In this document: positions 45,700 through 58,097 of the stretch, in pieces
Layout: each line of letters opens with the position of its first letter
How positions within the stretch are numbered: position 1 is the first letter of the stretch
NCBI GenBank assembly: GCA_039707655.1
Contig: CM077675.1
Location: forward strand, 416,825,162 to 416,889,161
DNA: 64,000 nt
Origin: Elymus sibiricus
Lineage: Eukaryota; Streptophyta; Magnoliopsida; Poales; Poaceae
Direction of reading: 5' to 3'
Position numbers and translations under genes: made by a program
Notes under the pieces: generated by a model
Told to the model about the DNA's origin: nothing
Databases searched by the model: none
What the model saw: the letters and a program-made list of their open reading frames with translations, nothing else

Positions 45700-45850
45700 C
45701 TTGAGTCTAAGCGGGTTAATTGGTTTGTTTGCTGTTTGAGTTGATCCGTGTATTTGTTCTTGTTAGACTCTGTTGAATATAATAAAGATGGTTGTGTGCA
45801 TCGCTCAATGCAGAGGCCAAGGGTTATCGTCCTCTTCAAGAAAAAAAAAG
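45700..45850 (+). mobile_element. LINE 3' end after the kinase gene
   Basis: AATAAAGATGGTTGTGTGCATCGCTCAATGCAGAGGCC and a terminal A-run (about 45839-45850) match the 3' end seen again at 47345-47441. The 5' limit and target duplication were not found. The AATAAA could also serve as a poly(A) signal for the kinase transcript. From 45851 to 46319 nothing else is seen apart from the presumed 3' UTR of the minus-strand gene. Confidence 0.6.
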
Positions 45851-46319
45851 AAGTCTGCTGATAGGCTACTGCATTTGCATGCCATATGTGTCTGGCGGCT
45901 GGCCTGCCATGTACGAGCATAGGTAGGATTCGCATGAAAATCACACAAAATAGGAGTAAAAAACTTTGCGTACAAATCATAGTTCATGAGTGCATGCACT
46001 ATACATCTCCATAAGTAGTATTCTTATGAACGGTGAGTACAGATAAATGCTCTGGTATTTTTTGATGTTATGCACCACGTACGATCTCCCTGTCGATGAC
46101 AGCCATGTTGAAGGCAGAATTTGAAAACAGCGCTGCTGATGTAGTGATGTTTATATGTACTAGTAGTACTAATGTTGTTTGTCAGAAGAAAAGAAGATAA
46201 GATTCATGGCGCATAGCCAGAACGATGCTAGTCAATCACCGTGTACTGTATCAACTAAAACCAGAGCTACCGGATGCTGCTACTTCTTCTACGCAAAACA
46301 AACATAGTACATATTCAGA

Positions 46320-47066
46320 TCAAGCTGCCGCTCCCGTGGCCATGGAAGGGGGTGCCTGCCCCTGCCCCTGGGCCTGGGGTAACATGGCAGAGTAGGCGTC
46401 ACCGAACGGATTGGCCGGAGACTCCAAAGCAGCGGCGCCGGCATGCCGAAACGGCAGCGGCATCCCAAACATCTCCTGCTGCTGCTGCGCCATCATCGAC
46501 ATCTGCACGTCGGTCGGCGGCGCGACGCTCGTCGACGCGGCGAACGGGTCCCCGGCAGGGTCCGCGTACGTCGCCTGCTGCTGCTGCTGCCTCCTCGCCG
46601 CGTCCTCGTATAGGCTGTCGAGCAGCAGGCCGTCGAAACCCCCGGCCTGCAAGAAAGCGTCATCGGTGGCAACGCAGGTGAGAACAGAGTCACATGCATC
46701 AATGGATGGAAATGGCACACCGGGTTCTGCTCTTTGCGCACCAGTTTCATCTCTGCCGATCGGTTGCTGATGTCGGTCCGTGCCGCGACCAATGCCAGCT
46801 CCCAGCCCGAAGATCCAGCCATGCCCACAGCAGCAGACGCAGACGCGCTGCTGCTACCACCTGAATTAATGGAGCAGAGTCAGTCAGTGGTTTGCGGGAC
46901 TGAATCCATGAGACGACGAGCGGAGAGGAGCTGGGAAGTGTAGCGAGAAGATGAGAGCTCAGGCCCAGCTGCATGGAACATGTCTGTTACCTGGTGCTAC
47001 AATGGCCAGGGCCAGTGCGTTGCTCTCCTCGATCTCAGCGGCAGCGGAGCTCACCTCATGTAAACC

Positions 47067-47103
<37 letters not shown>

Positions 47104-47404
47104 GGCAGATAACCTCGTTATACCATGTTGCAAACAGTTGGCTAAACATCAGGGAAATATAATGCACTGACAGACATTGGTCTGCTGCACCGCCTGTTGG
47201 TCCCGATACGTTATTTGGATGGATCGGCGACGACACCGGTTTTAGATATGGGGGGTGAGAGCATTCCACATTATCGAGTTTGTAGGTGTGAGTGGTGGCT
47301 TCGGGTGGCTTGATGTATTTTCTTGTCAGACCTTTGTGGAATAATTAATAAAGATGGCTGTATGCATCGATTGATGCAGAGGCCGGGGGTTTAACCTCCT
47401 TTTC

Positions 47405-47444
<40 letters not shown>

Positions 47445-49566
47445 CATTGGCGGCTTACCAGTAAATCGAAATCGGCAGTGGTGGTGGTAGGTTCAGGTAC
47501 ATCGTTGAGCTCAGGTGCAGGGTGGGCTTCCTCTTCAGGCTCCGGCAGCTGTTCCTCTTCCACTGCAGGTTCTTCGGTCGTGGCCTCGCGGGGCGGTTCA
47601 GGCGGTGGTTGTTCTTCTTGGTCTGCAGTAGGATCCAGTTGCCGGTATTCCTGCCAATTTGATTCCAAAACCAATGAATTTCGTTCCTAAAAATAAAAGC
47701 CAATGAATTTCACCGGAATTCCAGAATTTTCAGTGGTTTCAGTCGATCGGTCCCGAAATATTTACGTTTCAGTAAAAGAACCCTTTGGCAAAATTGAGAA
47801 CTCAATTCAGTGACATTTTTAGTTTCAGTGGTAAATGAAACCGAGAACCCTTTTTAGCTCATAAGCACTTTTCAGATCAGAGAAAAATCTATTGAAATAG
47901 TTGCTCTGGGAGCTTCTCTCATGACTCGCAATGGCCATATTTGCAACGTAACATTTTTCAAAAATCTATTGAACCTTTCTTATGTACTGTATTAATGACT
48001 CACAATGGTCTTATTTGCAACGTGACCAGCTCTGGGAGCTTCTCTGATGTACTCTTCCATCGTCACAAGAAACGACGCCGGTGGCTGAAGAAAACACAGG
48101 GAAAATAAAATCATTTTAGCATAAAAATAAAACATACTCCTGAAGGAGTTTTTCCTTGAACTGAAGTGAAACAAATGAAATGCAAAATCATGTAAAGCAA
48201 AGGCAATTGCCTCTCTGAGAACTGGAAACTGGAAGTTCCTGGCGAGCTCCAAACCCCTGCAGAGCTCGTAGAATTCAGACAGGCTCTTCGCCTGGCATTC
48301 CAACGACCATTAATCATCAGCTCCAATCCGCATGAACAAGGAAAAATGCAGAAGAGGCGCCGATCTCATAAGTGCACGTACCAGAGTTCCGGTCCTTCTG
48401 TAGATGTCCTGGGCTTTGATCGCATCGAGCTTGCTCATGTCGAAGAACTGCGCAAGGCCATCGTCCGGTCAGAGCTCAAACGACGATCGGGGAGAAGAGA
48501 AGGAAAAATTCAGAGATCGCATGAAGACGCACCACGTCCACGAGGTTGATGATGCCATCGTTGACGGCGCAGTAGATCTTGAAGCTCTCCTTCAGCACCA
48601 GAGCCAAGGCGTACTGTATGAGGTAGTTCCCGAACGCCGCTCCCTCGGGCTGCAGTGCAATTTTGACACGAATGTTTGCAGAAAACTGTATGTGGAAAAT
48701 GCGCAGTGACAACTGACAACACGACGGTGAACTTCCGGCGATGGACTGAGCCTCACCTGGCAGCCGACGAGCCGGAAGAGCAGCTGCTGCAGAGCGGGGA
48801 GCTGCTCGAGGAGGTCGTCCTTGCCCAGCCTCCTCGTCCTGCTCTGCGCCTTGGTGTGAGGCGTCTGCCCCTCCGCCGCCGGCGCCGGAGCTCTGAGGCG
48901 CTGCGCCTCCACGTCGTACCGCAGCACCGCGAAGCACTCGAGCCGCTCCTCGAGGAAGAGCGCGTAGGTGCGCACCCACGCGGAGCAGTCCCAGGCCAGG
49001 TGGCCCGAGTCGTCCTTGAAGTTGGACATCTGCAGCGCGTGGCCCCGGCGCCGCCCGTGGCTCAGCAGCTCCTCCCTGAACGCGCCGCCGTCGCCCTCCC
49101 GGAGCGCCCGGTGGATCACCACCAGCGCCTTCAGAGCGACCTGCGCGAGCACGATCCATCCATCAATGCGTGCGAGTGTCCAGATTGTCAATGGCGTCGA
49201 CGTCGTGCGCGCGTACCACCCAGTTGCTGGTGTTGGAGAGGCGCCTGGCGAGCGCGTGGACGCAGTGGGAGACCTCGGTGCGCGACCTGGCGCCGACGAT
49301 CTCTGCAACGACGACGACGACGCCCGCGGCGGCGGCGCAGATGACTGGTCAGAACGTACGGGCGGCGCGGGTGTGCGGGGAACGAGGGGAAAAGTGAACT
49401 CACTGGCGAGGTGTCGGTCCTTGGGCGGGCGCTCGACGTGGCTGGTGGCCTTGACGACGGCGACGTCGAGATCCTTGAGGTGGTCGCGGCCGCTGTTGAC
49501 CTTGGCGAGGCTGACGGTGGTGGAGTCCTTGATGGCGCCGCACGCCTTGCGCCAGTTCTTCTGCAT
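46320..49566 (-). CDS. Putative clathrin assembly protein, AP180/PICALM type (ANTH domain), 11 exons
   Basis: Exons on the minus strand: 49566-49404, 49302-49217, 49140-48757, 48649-48533, 48447-48382, 48291-48211, 48084-48004, 47650-47459, 47066-46991, 46860-46742 and 46646-46320. They total 1692 bases, 563 residues plus stop, with no frame break. The N-terminal ANTH domain ([88 protein letters not shown]) binds PI(4,5)P2. An acidic Pro/Glu-rich linker follows, then [15 protein letters not shown] and a tail with DPF and NPF motifs that bind adaptor or EH proteins. It recruits clathrin and cargo at the plasma membrane or trans-Golgi. The start is the ATG at 49566; upstream codons have no ATG. 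All introns are GT-AG except the one after 48211, which starts GC. A LINE sits in the intron between exons 8 and 9. Confidence 0.92.
47069..47102. repeat. (CA)n microsatellite at a splice acceptor
   Basis: About 17 CA units, read as (GT)n on the coding strand, two bases from the acceptor AG of exon 47066-46991. It replaces the usual polypyrimidine tract with a GT repeat. Confidence 0.95.
47181..47441 (+). mobile_element. Short LINE 3' fragment in an AP180 intron
   Basis: 261 bp ending in a ~37-base A-run, flanked by AGACATTGG at 47172-47180 and 47442-47450. It is inserted antisense to the host gene, with the A-run only 9 bases from the donor side of exon 47459-47650, which lies intact. Confidence 0.9.
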
Positions 49567-49789
49567 CGAAGCCGTGCCTCTCCGGCTGCCGAAGCGCGGC
49601 CGGGCGGACGACGACGGCACGTGTCCGCGGCTGGCCGGCGAGCGGCGAGCCGGCTTGCTTTGCTTGGTCCGATGTCCGATCCACGGGTGTCGCTCGCTTT
49701 GGTCGTGCTCGTAGGAGTTTGTCGTGGCGAGTCGTGCTAGCGCACTCGCGGTCGCGGGCGGACGGATTTTATTAAATTTTCCAAATGGG

Positions 49790-50600
49790 CCTAGCCCGTC
49801 CCAGCAGTTTTGTTTTGTCGATGGGTGTTATTCTGGCCTCCGTGAGAGCAACTGGTTCGCGAGCTCTCCCAGGTGTTATCACTTAGCGTGTTTTTAGTCG
49901 CCGTCATGTGTCGCGCTTTTAGTGTTCGGTCTGGATTATTTTTTTCGCACGTGTTTTCGGTTTTTTAGGTCGGTTTTTCCGGATTTCTCGGTGTTTCGGT
50001 TTTCCAGCGGTCTTACTTAGCTTTTGAACGAAGAAAATTTCAAATAAAAAACATGTTTTTTCGTCCTTGAGAGGCACGGTTTTGTGACTTTCGGAAACAG
50101 TAAAAGGAAAACGCATTTTCTGTTTTTTTCTTTCGTGAGAGGCACGGTTTTGCTTCCGCCAGAGGCACTGGTTTGCTTTCACGAGAGGCACGGTGCCTCT
50201 CGGAAACGGAAAAAGTGTTTTCTGTTTTTTTTCTTTCGCGAGAGGCACGGTTTTGTTTCCGCGAGAGGCACGGCCGTGATTCTCTTCTCGGAAACGAAAA
50301 AAACGTGTTTTTTATTTTATTTTCTTTCGCGAAAGGCACAAGTTTGCTTCCTGAGAGGTATGGCCGTGCCTCTTGGAAATAGAATAAAACACATTTTCTT
50401 TTTTTTCCTTCCACGAGAGGTACGATTTTTCCGTTCGGTTTTTTCGTGAAAAGAAAATTCATCAAAACCTATCAACATGGGATCTAGTTTTGAAGATCTC
50501 GACGCGATGAATCCAACAGTGAAAACAATTTGAGATTTAAACATACGGTTTAAAAGATAAAACATTTTGAAAATACAGATCTACGAAAAAAGTGAACTCT
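49790..50600. repeat. AGAGGCACGG-type tandem repeat block
   Basis: The motif GAGAGGCACGG and variants recurs about nine times between 50070 and 50420, with T-runs and GGAAACGGAAAA between copies. This is a frequent Triticeae repeat, often inside Mutator-like sequences; no TIR pair was found here. Translations on both strands are repeat artefacts. Confidence 0.75.
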
Positions 50601-50601
50601 C

Positions 50602-50648
50602 GGGTTGCGACAACTGGCATACATGTTGTGCGTCATTTGTCGCAACCT
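50602..50648. repeat. Inverted repeat GGGTTGCGACA...TGTCGCAACC
   Basis: Short inverted repeat with 10-11 bp arms around about 26 bases. It lies at the edge of the preceding block and before the motif GTGCGTTGCTACGGG (50686-50700), common near grass transposon ends. A second GCGTTGCTACGG is at 51446-51457. Confidence 0.6.
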
Positions 50649-51046
50649 GAAAAAATGAAAGTGACCTTTAAATGGAGTACTAGTCGTGCGTTGCTACGGG
50701 CTTTAAAAAAATACTTATTGCAAATGTTTTTACTTTTTTTACTGGTTCCATATGTCAACATATTGCATGTCAAATTTTGCATGTATAGAAAAGATAGATA
50801 GTAATAGACCAAAAATAATTGACATCCACAATGTATTTCAATAAGTAAATGTAGTCAACGTATAAATAGAAAGCGTTATCATATCTCATGCACAAAATAA
50901 AGTAAGTGGTACATAAATATGATAGCACTTGGATACCTTTTTATGCTTAATAACGACCGTCTCACAAAGCGTGTCCATTGTTATTATCCATTAATAAAGA
51001 CAGCACATTGAGGATTTTGACCCCTTCAAACAAATGTTCCAATGCA

Positions 51047-51152
51047 CTCCTCCTTCCATGCGAAATTGGTTGTTCCTCAAACGAATGTATTTAGCACTAT
51101 TTCAGTGGTAGATACATCTGTTTAAGCGACAACTGATTCCGAATGGAGGGAG
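51047..51152. mobile_element. Degenerate Stowaway MITE
   Basis: The right end GATTCCGAATGGAGGGAG is a clear Stowaway terminus followed by TA. The left end CTCCTCCTTCCATGCGAAATT is a decayed match to its inverse. The inner part AAACGAATGTATTTAGCACT pairs with AGATACATCTGTTTAAGCGA. Confidence 0.7.
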
Positions 51153-52474
51153 TACAACCAAAAACTTGATCGCATTATGCAATTTTCTCACAAAGTATTA
51201 CATATGAAATTAGGGACTTGGAACCATGCCATTTTAAAACCATGGCAACATAAAATATTTCAACCCTTTTGCATATACTATTCATTGCTCACAAGATTTT
51301 GGACAAATCTCATCTACTTTTCTTGGCTCAAAAGGATTTAGGCCCACCCAGCATGGCTCAACTTCTAGGATGTTTCTTCTTTGAAGGCCAGGAAAACGGT
51401 CATCCGATATGATCATTAGCGATTGTAGATGATACTTATAGCCATGCGTTGCTACGGTCTGCAATGCATATAAATGGATCAAATAAATGGTTAATGTCGC
51501 CTTCAACGTTGAAGCTCGTTTCCTTCCTCGTACGCGCGGGCGTGTTCGGATATCAAACGAGCGTCCATCGGGCTCGCAAAATCCAACCATCTAGACAATC
51601 AGGACTCCCCAAAATCTTCCCTGACCCCCTCCCTCGTGTTTGTGCCGATCCGTCACCGCCATCAAGGGGGACGAGGCGTGCGCCGCTCATGACGCCCCAC
51701 GAGCCAAGAAGAAAGGTATGATGTATCCTGAGCCATTGCCACTGTGTGTTAATAACTCTCGAAGCAACCAACCAATGCATTTACCCTTCTATTCTAACCA
51801 AAAGATATACGATTTGATAAAATAAATATGAATTGCTTGCTCATGCAATTTGCCATATTTTTTAAAGTAGGGAAATAATTCCGTTCACACAACCGTAACT
51901 GAATAGACCAACCCGAACCCCCATCCCGCTCACTCTCAACCCTCACTCTTATCACAAAATCCACCAACTCATGTTCGAAGTGAGCCAGTGATCGACGCCA
52001 CCGGGGCAGCCCAGCGGCAACGGACAAGGGCAGCAACTGCCTTCCTATCTTAGTGCTACGGGCCATGATAAACATGCTTGAGTACAATGTGGTTTTCAGC
52101 CATCCCTTATTTGAGAGACGAATTCCTATGCATTGTGGTAGCTACACACCCTTTGGTATAAGTGTCTTTTTTGCATGGTAGTAGGTACACACCCTTTCGT
52201 TGTGTAGAAAGGGCGTTTTCTCACTTCTTGCAGTCTTTTTGCTTGACTTTTTGGTGTAATTACCTGTTTACTTGCCTGGTCCAAAGTCACGATATTTTTG
52301 TTATAGAGTTATTTTCATAGTCCAAAATAATTTATCAAAATTATTAGAGGTAAATATTAGGGCCGTGCGTAGCTACCACCATGGGTAGCAAATTATTGCC
52401 GTCTCTTATTTACCAGGATCAACATACCATTTTTTATTTTTCTTGTCACCACGTCGATAGAATATAGTCTCTGT

Positions 52475-52499
52475 CCCCCCCCCCCCCCCCCCCCCCCCC
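52475..52499. repeat. 25-base C homopolymer
   Basis: Twenty-five C followed by GCGCGCGCCC. Tracts of this size are error-prone in sequencing, so the length may be inexact. Confidence 0.9.
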
Positions 52500-53026
52500 G
52501 CGCGCGCCCACCAACGTGTTTCTCGGCCCTATGCTATTGTTAACAATGGCAGCAACGATTGACTAAACCACCCCCATAAACAACTTAATACATGTGCTCA
52601 GTCCAAAACTAATTAAGTACCAATTATATGTATTGCAATAATAATTTGAAGTGAGCGATTAAAAATCATCACATTACAAATTCATTTCTAGTAAAGTAAC
52701 TTGTTACTGAAGATGAAAAAATCAAATGATTCTTACCTAATTCGTGGGGTTTAAAACTGACAACAACATGGATTATTTTATGTCCTAATGGTAATGGCAG
52801 GGAAATGATAAAATATACACATAAGATTCCTCTTTACCAGTTTACCTTGAATACCTTGATGAAAGAAACAGATAAATTCACCCTGGTTATTAGTGTGAGA
52901 ACCCCATCAATCAGATGCAAATTGGACTTCTGGTGGCTCCACTGACGAAATGAGGCAAGGGATGTCTATTCTGGTGACTATACTTTGCAGTCAGTGCGGT
53001 CGTGTGAATTATATTTTCCATCATAA

Positions 53027-53028
<2 letters not shown>

Positions 53029-53061
<33 letters not shown>
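53029..53061. repeat. (GT)n microsatellite
   Basis: About 16 GT units. Confidence 0.95.
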
Positions 53062-53064
<3 letters not shown>

Positions 53065-55283
53065 AATTTAATAAATACAACAAGATGCTAACTCTTTTTG
53101 GCTTTTGATAGAGAAGCAAACCTGTATGATGTAAATATGAAAATCATAGCTTGTTTCCTACTTCAATACCATGCACCAAAGGGTTATAATTTTCTTGCTC
53201 TTGCCTCCTTAGTCATGCATGGAACGAAAGCATCCCACTACCCTTTGATCTTTTATGTGGCTGGGGAAATAACCAAAGATATCTCTCAATACTTCAGAGA
53301 AAAAAATCAACGTTGGCACACTTAGCACTGTAACATAAATGCAGAGTATGTCAATTCTGAAGTTTTAAGCTAGATGATCCTGCACGTCTGTAAAAGGCGA
53401 GCTAGGTTGGGTTCAGTTACCTGCATCAACTGACTGGCTTGGATGGCACGCTACACTGGCCGTCGAGAGCAACACTGACAGGACTATAACACCCACTTCA
53501 TTGATCCACAATCTGCTAATCAACACATTTCTCATGGAAAAACTACTTACAAGCAACACAACACTCATTATCGGGAATTTATCTCATACCAGTCAAGGAT
53601 AAACACCAAATTTCAGCAATGATCCAGTAGAAAGCACACATCAAAGGAAGCATTTCACAGCCATGAGCCAATTTGAACACCAATTCACGTGCTCATGGAG
53701 ATAACAATTTTAATCACACAAGTGCATATCATCTGGTATACATCGGGCCTCTTGATGGCCCTCCTGAGCCTCCTCTCCACTTTCTTTTATCTTGACCTGT
53801 CGTACAACTCCTTCTCAAGCTCGTCCAACCATAAGCAGCTACCAAATAACAGAACAGAAAAATTCAAGTAACATATATTGACCCATGGGTACAGGCCACA
53901 GTGTACTGCATCAATTATTTTTTCCTCACTATTTTCAAGAGCATACCTACCAAATTATTTGAGTGAGGTCTAATCGAATATCTGAATTAGAAAGTGTACT
54001 CTGTACCTGTACATATAACTATTCATTAAGGTGTATGATTTTATTGCATCAACGAAGACAAGGCAACAATAAATGGCCTTGTCTTTGGCTCTGCATTGTT
54101 GTACAATAGGCTCCATTAAGGTTATGCTCAATCCTTGGATCTACCTCCAGCTCCACTAACATCGCAACATCACTCTGTTGTTAAGATTGAAACGATAAAC
54201 AAGTCAATCAAGGCCTAACACTCGGCTATGGAATTATAACCTACTTTTCTTGTTGTCCGTACATGAAAATAATATGATCAATACAGCTACAACTATGACA
54301 TCAAGAATGAAGGAGAAAAAGAATGAAACATGGGGAGGGGTGTTTTGGCTCCCAGGTCCAAGTGATCCTGATATCTGAGCCGTCCAGGTGAGCTGTGGGA
54401 TCTGTGCCAGGTATTATTGAATTCGACATACATGGATACAATAAGAGGGAAATACACAGTAGCAGGCCCTGTACGTACGTTGTTGTCAGACGACGGGCGA
54501 CAACGTCTGTGGAGTCGCCGTTAACAGCGGGCTAGCGCGGAGCCGTTTTTGTCCCAGAAGCGTCGTGTTCATCTGTTCGCTACTGTTCATCATCCACCGG
54601 CTTCGGCCCTGTTTTCAGCGAAAGGGGATCGAGCCGAGTAAAAATTAGAGCCGGAGGGCGGCTGCGGCGGCTGCATTGGCGGCGTTCTCGCACACTGATT
54701 CCCTGCTTGCGTCGGCGGACGTGATCTCCGAGTAGTGGTGGCGCAGCCATGGCGATGGATTTCCCTGTCGCTAGGGTGGACAGGTAAAAAATCCATCCTT
54801 GTACAAAAATGTTCTTTGTTCCCATTTACGATCCAGCATCAAAAAAAGCTTAGAGGTTTGATCCAACGTGCGCAGGTTTCCCATATTCCCGGATGAGGCG
54901 GCTACCGTGGCGGTCCTAATGGATTTCATTGGTGGGGCTGGTCGTGCGGAAGAGGAATCCACCAACAAATCTCGCGGGGCGGTGGTCGGAGGATTTGGGC
55001 CCAACTCATCTGGGCAGTTCGGGGCTGGTACTATGTGCGGCGAGGAAACTAGTGTGGCTGCCAGCGGCGACGTCATGTCCGGTTTTAGTAAGAGCGAGGG
55101 TGACAACGCAGATGCCATTGACCCGCAGGCGTTGAAGCACATTTTGATGGAGATCAGGACGCTGTGATTCAAAATCGAACAGAAAGTGGCGATGGAGGCT
55201 CTGCTGAATCGACTGCAAGGTGGATCCCCACGCCCCTGGCTGGACTAATAAGTAATTGGGATTTTCTGTGGAACTGCATTCTA

Positions 55284-55586
55284 CTCCCTCCATTTCCTTA
55301 TACAAGGCCACTATGAAAAATATATTTTGCATCTATATAAGGCCACCAACAGTAATCGAGGTAAACATTAATGATGTTTTCTCATACTAGCAACTTGTTT
55401 AATACTTGCATGCATGTATTCATAATGACACTTAGCTACTTTCTTCTCATTCATTCGTTGCATGCATGCGGTGTATTAATGATTCCGGTTAACGAAAAGA
55501 AAACTTGACTTTTTCAAGTGGTCATTAAATTTTACCTTGGTACCTGTAATATGAGTTTGTGGCCTTGTATAAGGGAATGGAGGGAG
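55284..55586. mobile_element. Stowaway MITE in the FAR1-like pseudogene
   Basis: 303 bp with inverted ends CTCCCTCCATTTCCTTATAC and its inverse GTATAAGGGAATGGAGGGAG, flanked by TA on both sides (55282-55283 and 55587-55588). Confidence 0.92.
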
Positions 55587-56168
55587 TATCTCTTGCAACC
55601 GTAGTTGGAATGATGCCCTGTTTATTTTAGTTTTTTATATGCTGGCCAGTGAATTGTCAGTTTGATAAAACCATTGTTTGGGGAGTTTGGATTATGACTG
55701 AGTGAAGAAAACAAATGAAGCTGTCATGTGAATATACTCAATGTAGTCCACGTTGGCATTTTTTTTTTGAGTGTGCTCTGAATTATTTGTTTTGTTACAA
55801 AAGAATAAAAAACCAGTCGTAATATTTGTTGTTGTTTTTATATAATAATTTGGCTTTATGTTTGTAGGGTAAGAGTCGGGAATCAACCTCTCGAGCAGAC
55901 AAGACGAGGATATCCTCAAAAATTGGGTGAACATGCCGTTGAGCCAGCATTGGGTCTGACATTTGATACACTGGGAAAGGCCTATGGTTTATATAACCTG
56001 TATTCGTGTGAGCATGGGTTTGGGATTAGATACGGCAAGAGCAGACTATATGGTAAATGGAGAGAAGACCAAAAATGCATGCAGGAAATAGTTTGCGGAT
56101 GCTCGGTAAGATCCCTGATTCGTCTTTATTGCTTTTCCACATCTTGTTATCCAAATCATTGATATGGT

Positions 56169-56983
56169 AAGCCTCTGGATTGTGTGTTTTGTAATGAGGA
56201 AGAGAGCTTGTCACACGTTTTCTTTAATTGTGTGGTTGCAAGGAATATTGGGCCTGTTATTGCAAAATTCTTTGCTGCTCATATAGGAAACAATTTTGAA
56301 CCTAGTGCAAGGCTCTGGTTATATAACAATAAGAACTCTGATCTCAATACCGTCTGCTATGTTGTACCGTGGAGTATTTGGAAATGTAGGAACTCATTCA
56401 TCTTTTGATAACGTTTCATGGATGTCCATCAAAGCAGGTCTGGTCTATAATTCTGACAACTGTTCAGAGATGGTTGATATTGTCCAAGGAATATGCAAAG
56501 GAGAATCTGGAAAACCTGTGCAAGTACTTGACAGTCATTCTTGGAACTCCTCTGTTGCTGGGATGTGTCTGAATGAGAAATTGCCATATCGCCGAGTAAG
56601 CTCTGTTCCTGATGCCCTCCTCTGTGGACTGAAGATTGATGATCGCCAAGCAAAGGCTTATGACTCTCCTTCATGAGATGAGAAGACCGTTGTGACAAAA
56701 ACCTTCACAAGTCCAGTCTCCACACTTGACTGTTGTTGGTCTCCTCTACCTGAAGATACACCAGCCAAGAGATTAAAGAAAACAGTTATGGGAGCTGGAG
56801 GAGATCCCCTCCTGGTATTCTAATTCTTAGTTTTTAGCTGGGCACCTGCGTGTGGAGAAATTAAGGCTCCTCTAGACAGTATTTTTATCTTGTTCTTTTC
56901 TGTTGGCTGCGGCCCTCTTTTTTCTGTCGAACTATGACTGTCTGACATTGGAGGAGGTTGCCTCCCTGTTCATCTAAAATAAA
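56169..56983 (+). mobile_element. 5'-truncated LINE in the FAR1-like intron
   Basis: 815 bp flanked by AATCATTGATATGGT (56154-56168 and 56984-56998). It encodes the end of a zf-RVT domain (CVFCNEEESLSHVFFNCVVA, VVPWSIWKCRNSFIF) followed by a stop, then 3' untranslated sequence with a short A-rich tail. Confidence 0.9.
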
Positions 56984-57125
56984 AATCATTGATATGGTTT
57001 CTTCATTGAATATTGCAATTGTGTTTCTGCATGAGCAGGGGAAGCCAACAACTGAGAATAGTAGGTCCTGCCGGTGTGAATGCCCAGCCATGATTCGTCT
57101 GCTTAGTACGATGGATAATGGTTGA

Positions 57126-57885
57126 AGTTTTTGCGGACATTGCAGCAAAAGACCCCCAATCTTGTTCAGAGTACAACCTAATGCGGATAGCAGGACTAAT
57201 AACTGGATCTGGATACATTTCAAATGTGGAATAAAACACCCATGTCTGCCACATCACACATTAAACTGGAAACTACATTATTTTTAGTGCACACTTAAAC
57301 ACTAACTGATGGACATAGCGAGACATAAAAAGAATGCCAAGTATGACAATCATCATAGCCAGTACAAGGACAGTCGCGCCATGAGGTTCGTGACAGCCAC
57401 CATTAAGTTCAGTATCGCCAGATTCTGCGCCAAGCATGGAGATCCATGGGACGAAGGAGATGCACTAGTCTGGCACCAACTGTTGGAATCGGGGGATTAA
57501 CCTGCGCAAGATCTGGAGCAGAAAGATACTTTGTATAGGTCGTCTGCCACTCGTAGAATTGCATCTGCTCGACTGTAAAACGAGGATGATAAAGAACCAG
57601 TGATGGATCTGGACGGGGATCTCCCGTGGTAAGGTCCTGGCGACTGACGGAAGGTACATATTAAGTGCGCACGGCTCAAGATCGTCATGCCCCATTTGGA
57701 CCGACAGCGTTGTAGCGGACGCGCAATCACTTATTGAGGTACATGCGTGGGCCATGGTACTGTAGGAAAAAGGAAACGTGGTGATGAATACGCTTCTGAA
57801 TACAGACAGCAGCACAGATCATGAGGAGAAGGAGCAGTACAGATTTCAGGTGCATTTGGACCCTAGAGCCAAAACGAATTTCCCT
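57126..57885. other. Unassigned sequence with a minus-strand open frame
   Basis: No recognised gene. On the minus strand a frame from about 57640 to 57400 is open with ordinary composition (LVLYHPRFTVEQMQFYEWQT) and another overlaps it (57465-57815). Neither shows a domain I know; they may be remnants of a decayed gene. Confidence 0.35.
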
Positions 57886-58097
57886 CGGCTAGGAGCTGGT
57901 GGCCCTCTTATCGTCTCTTTCTTAGTATGCGGCCTGCGCGCCGTGTACTGGCTTGGGAACCATGTACGTTTGCCTTTCAATACTTGCGTTTCGGGCGTTG
58001 ATACTCTTCGGTTTGTTATGTTCTGCGATGTGGTTTCGTTGTTAACTCTGCCTGGTGGCTTTATTTATAAAGTCGGGCTCTGGCCTTTTATCTAAAA
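57886..58097 (+). mobile_element. Short LINE 3' end
   Basis: 212 bp ending CTTTATTTATAAAGTCGGGC...ATCTAAAA, flanked by AAAACGAATTTCCCT (57871-57885) and AAAACAAATTTCCCT (58098-58112), a 15-bp duplication with one change. Confidence 0.8.

Larger units (their letters stand above)
51153..54748. other. Gene-poor intergenic stretch
   Basis: No convincing gene. Frames such as 53098-53325 (about 75 codons) have no recognisable domain. It contains a 25-base C-run and a GT microsatellite, listed separately. Confidence 0.5.
54749..57125 (+). pseudogene. FAR1/FRS-like gene, N-terminal part, disrupted
   Basis: Exon 54749-54783 (MAMDFPVARVD) splices in frame to 54876-55167, giving 108 codons before a TGA. 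The same frame then stays open 27 more codons to 55248 (FKIEQKVAMEALLNRLQGG), suggesting the TGA is a mutation. A later exon (about 55868-56105) encodes the start of a FAR1 DNA-binding domain (PALGLTFDTLGKAYGLYNLY, HGFGIRYGKSRL, KCMQEIVCGCS). After a GT-AG intron it resumes at 57039 (GKPTTENSRSCRCECPAMIR) and ends in a TGA at 57123-57125 where Trp is expected. FAR1-type proteins derive from Mutator transposases and act as transcription factors. The linkage of the first two exons to the FAR1 part is inference. No MULE transposase or SWIM part follows. Confidence 0.65.

Noticed and set aside
48676..49714. Long plus-strand frames over the AP180 exons
   Set aside because: Antisense shadows of GC-rich exons; the minus strand has conserved ANTH residues and consistent splice sites.
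50680..52400. Helitron end signalled by GTGCGTTGCTACGG motifs
   Set aside because: The motif is suggestive but no TC start, terminal hairpin with CTRR end or Rep/helicase gene was found.
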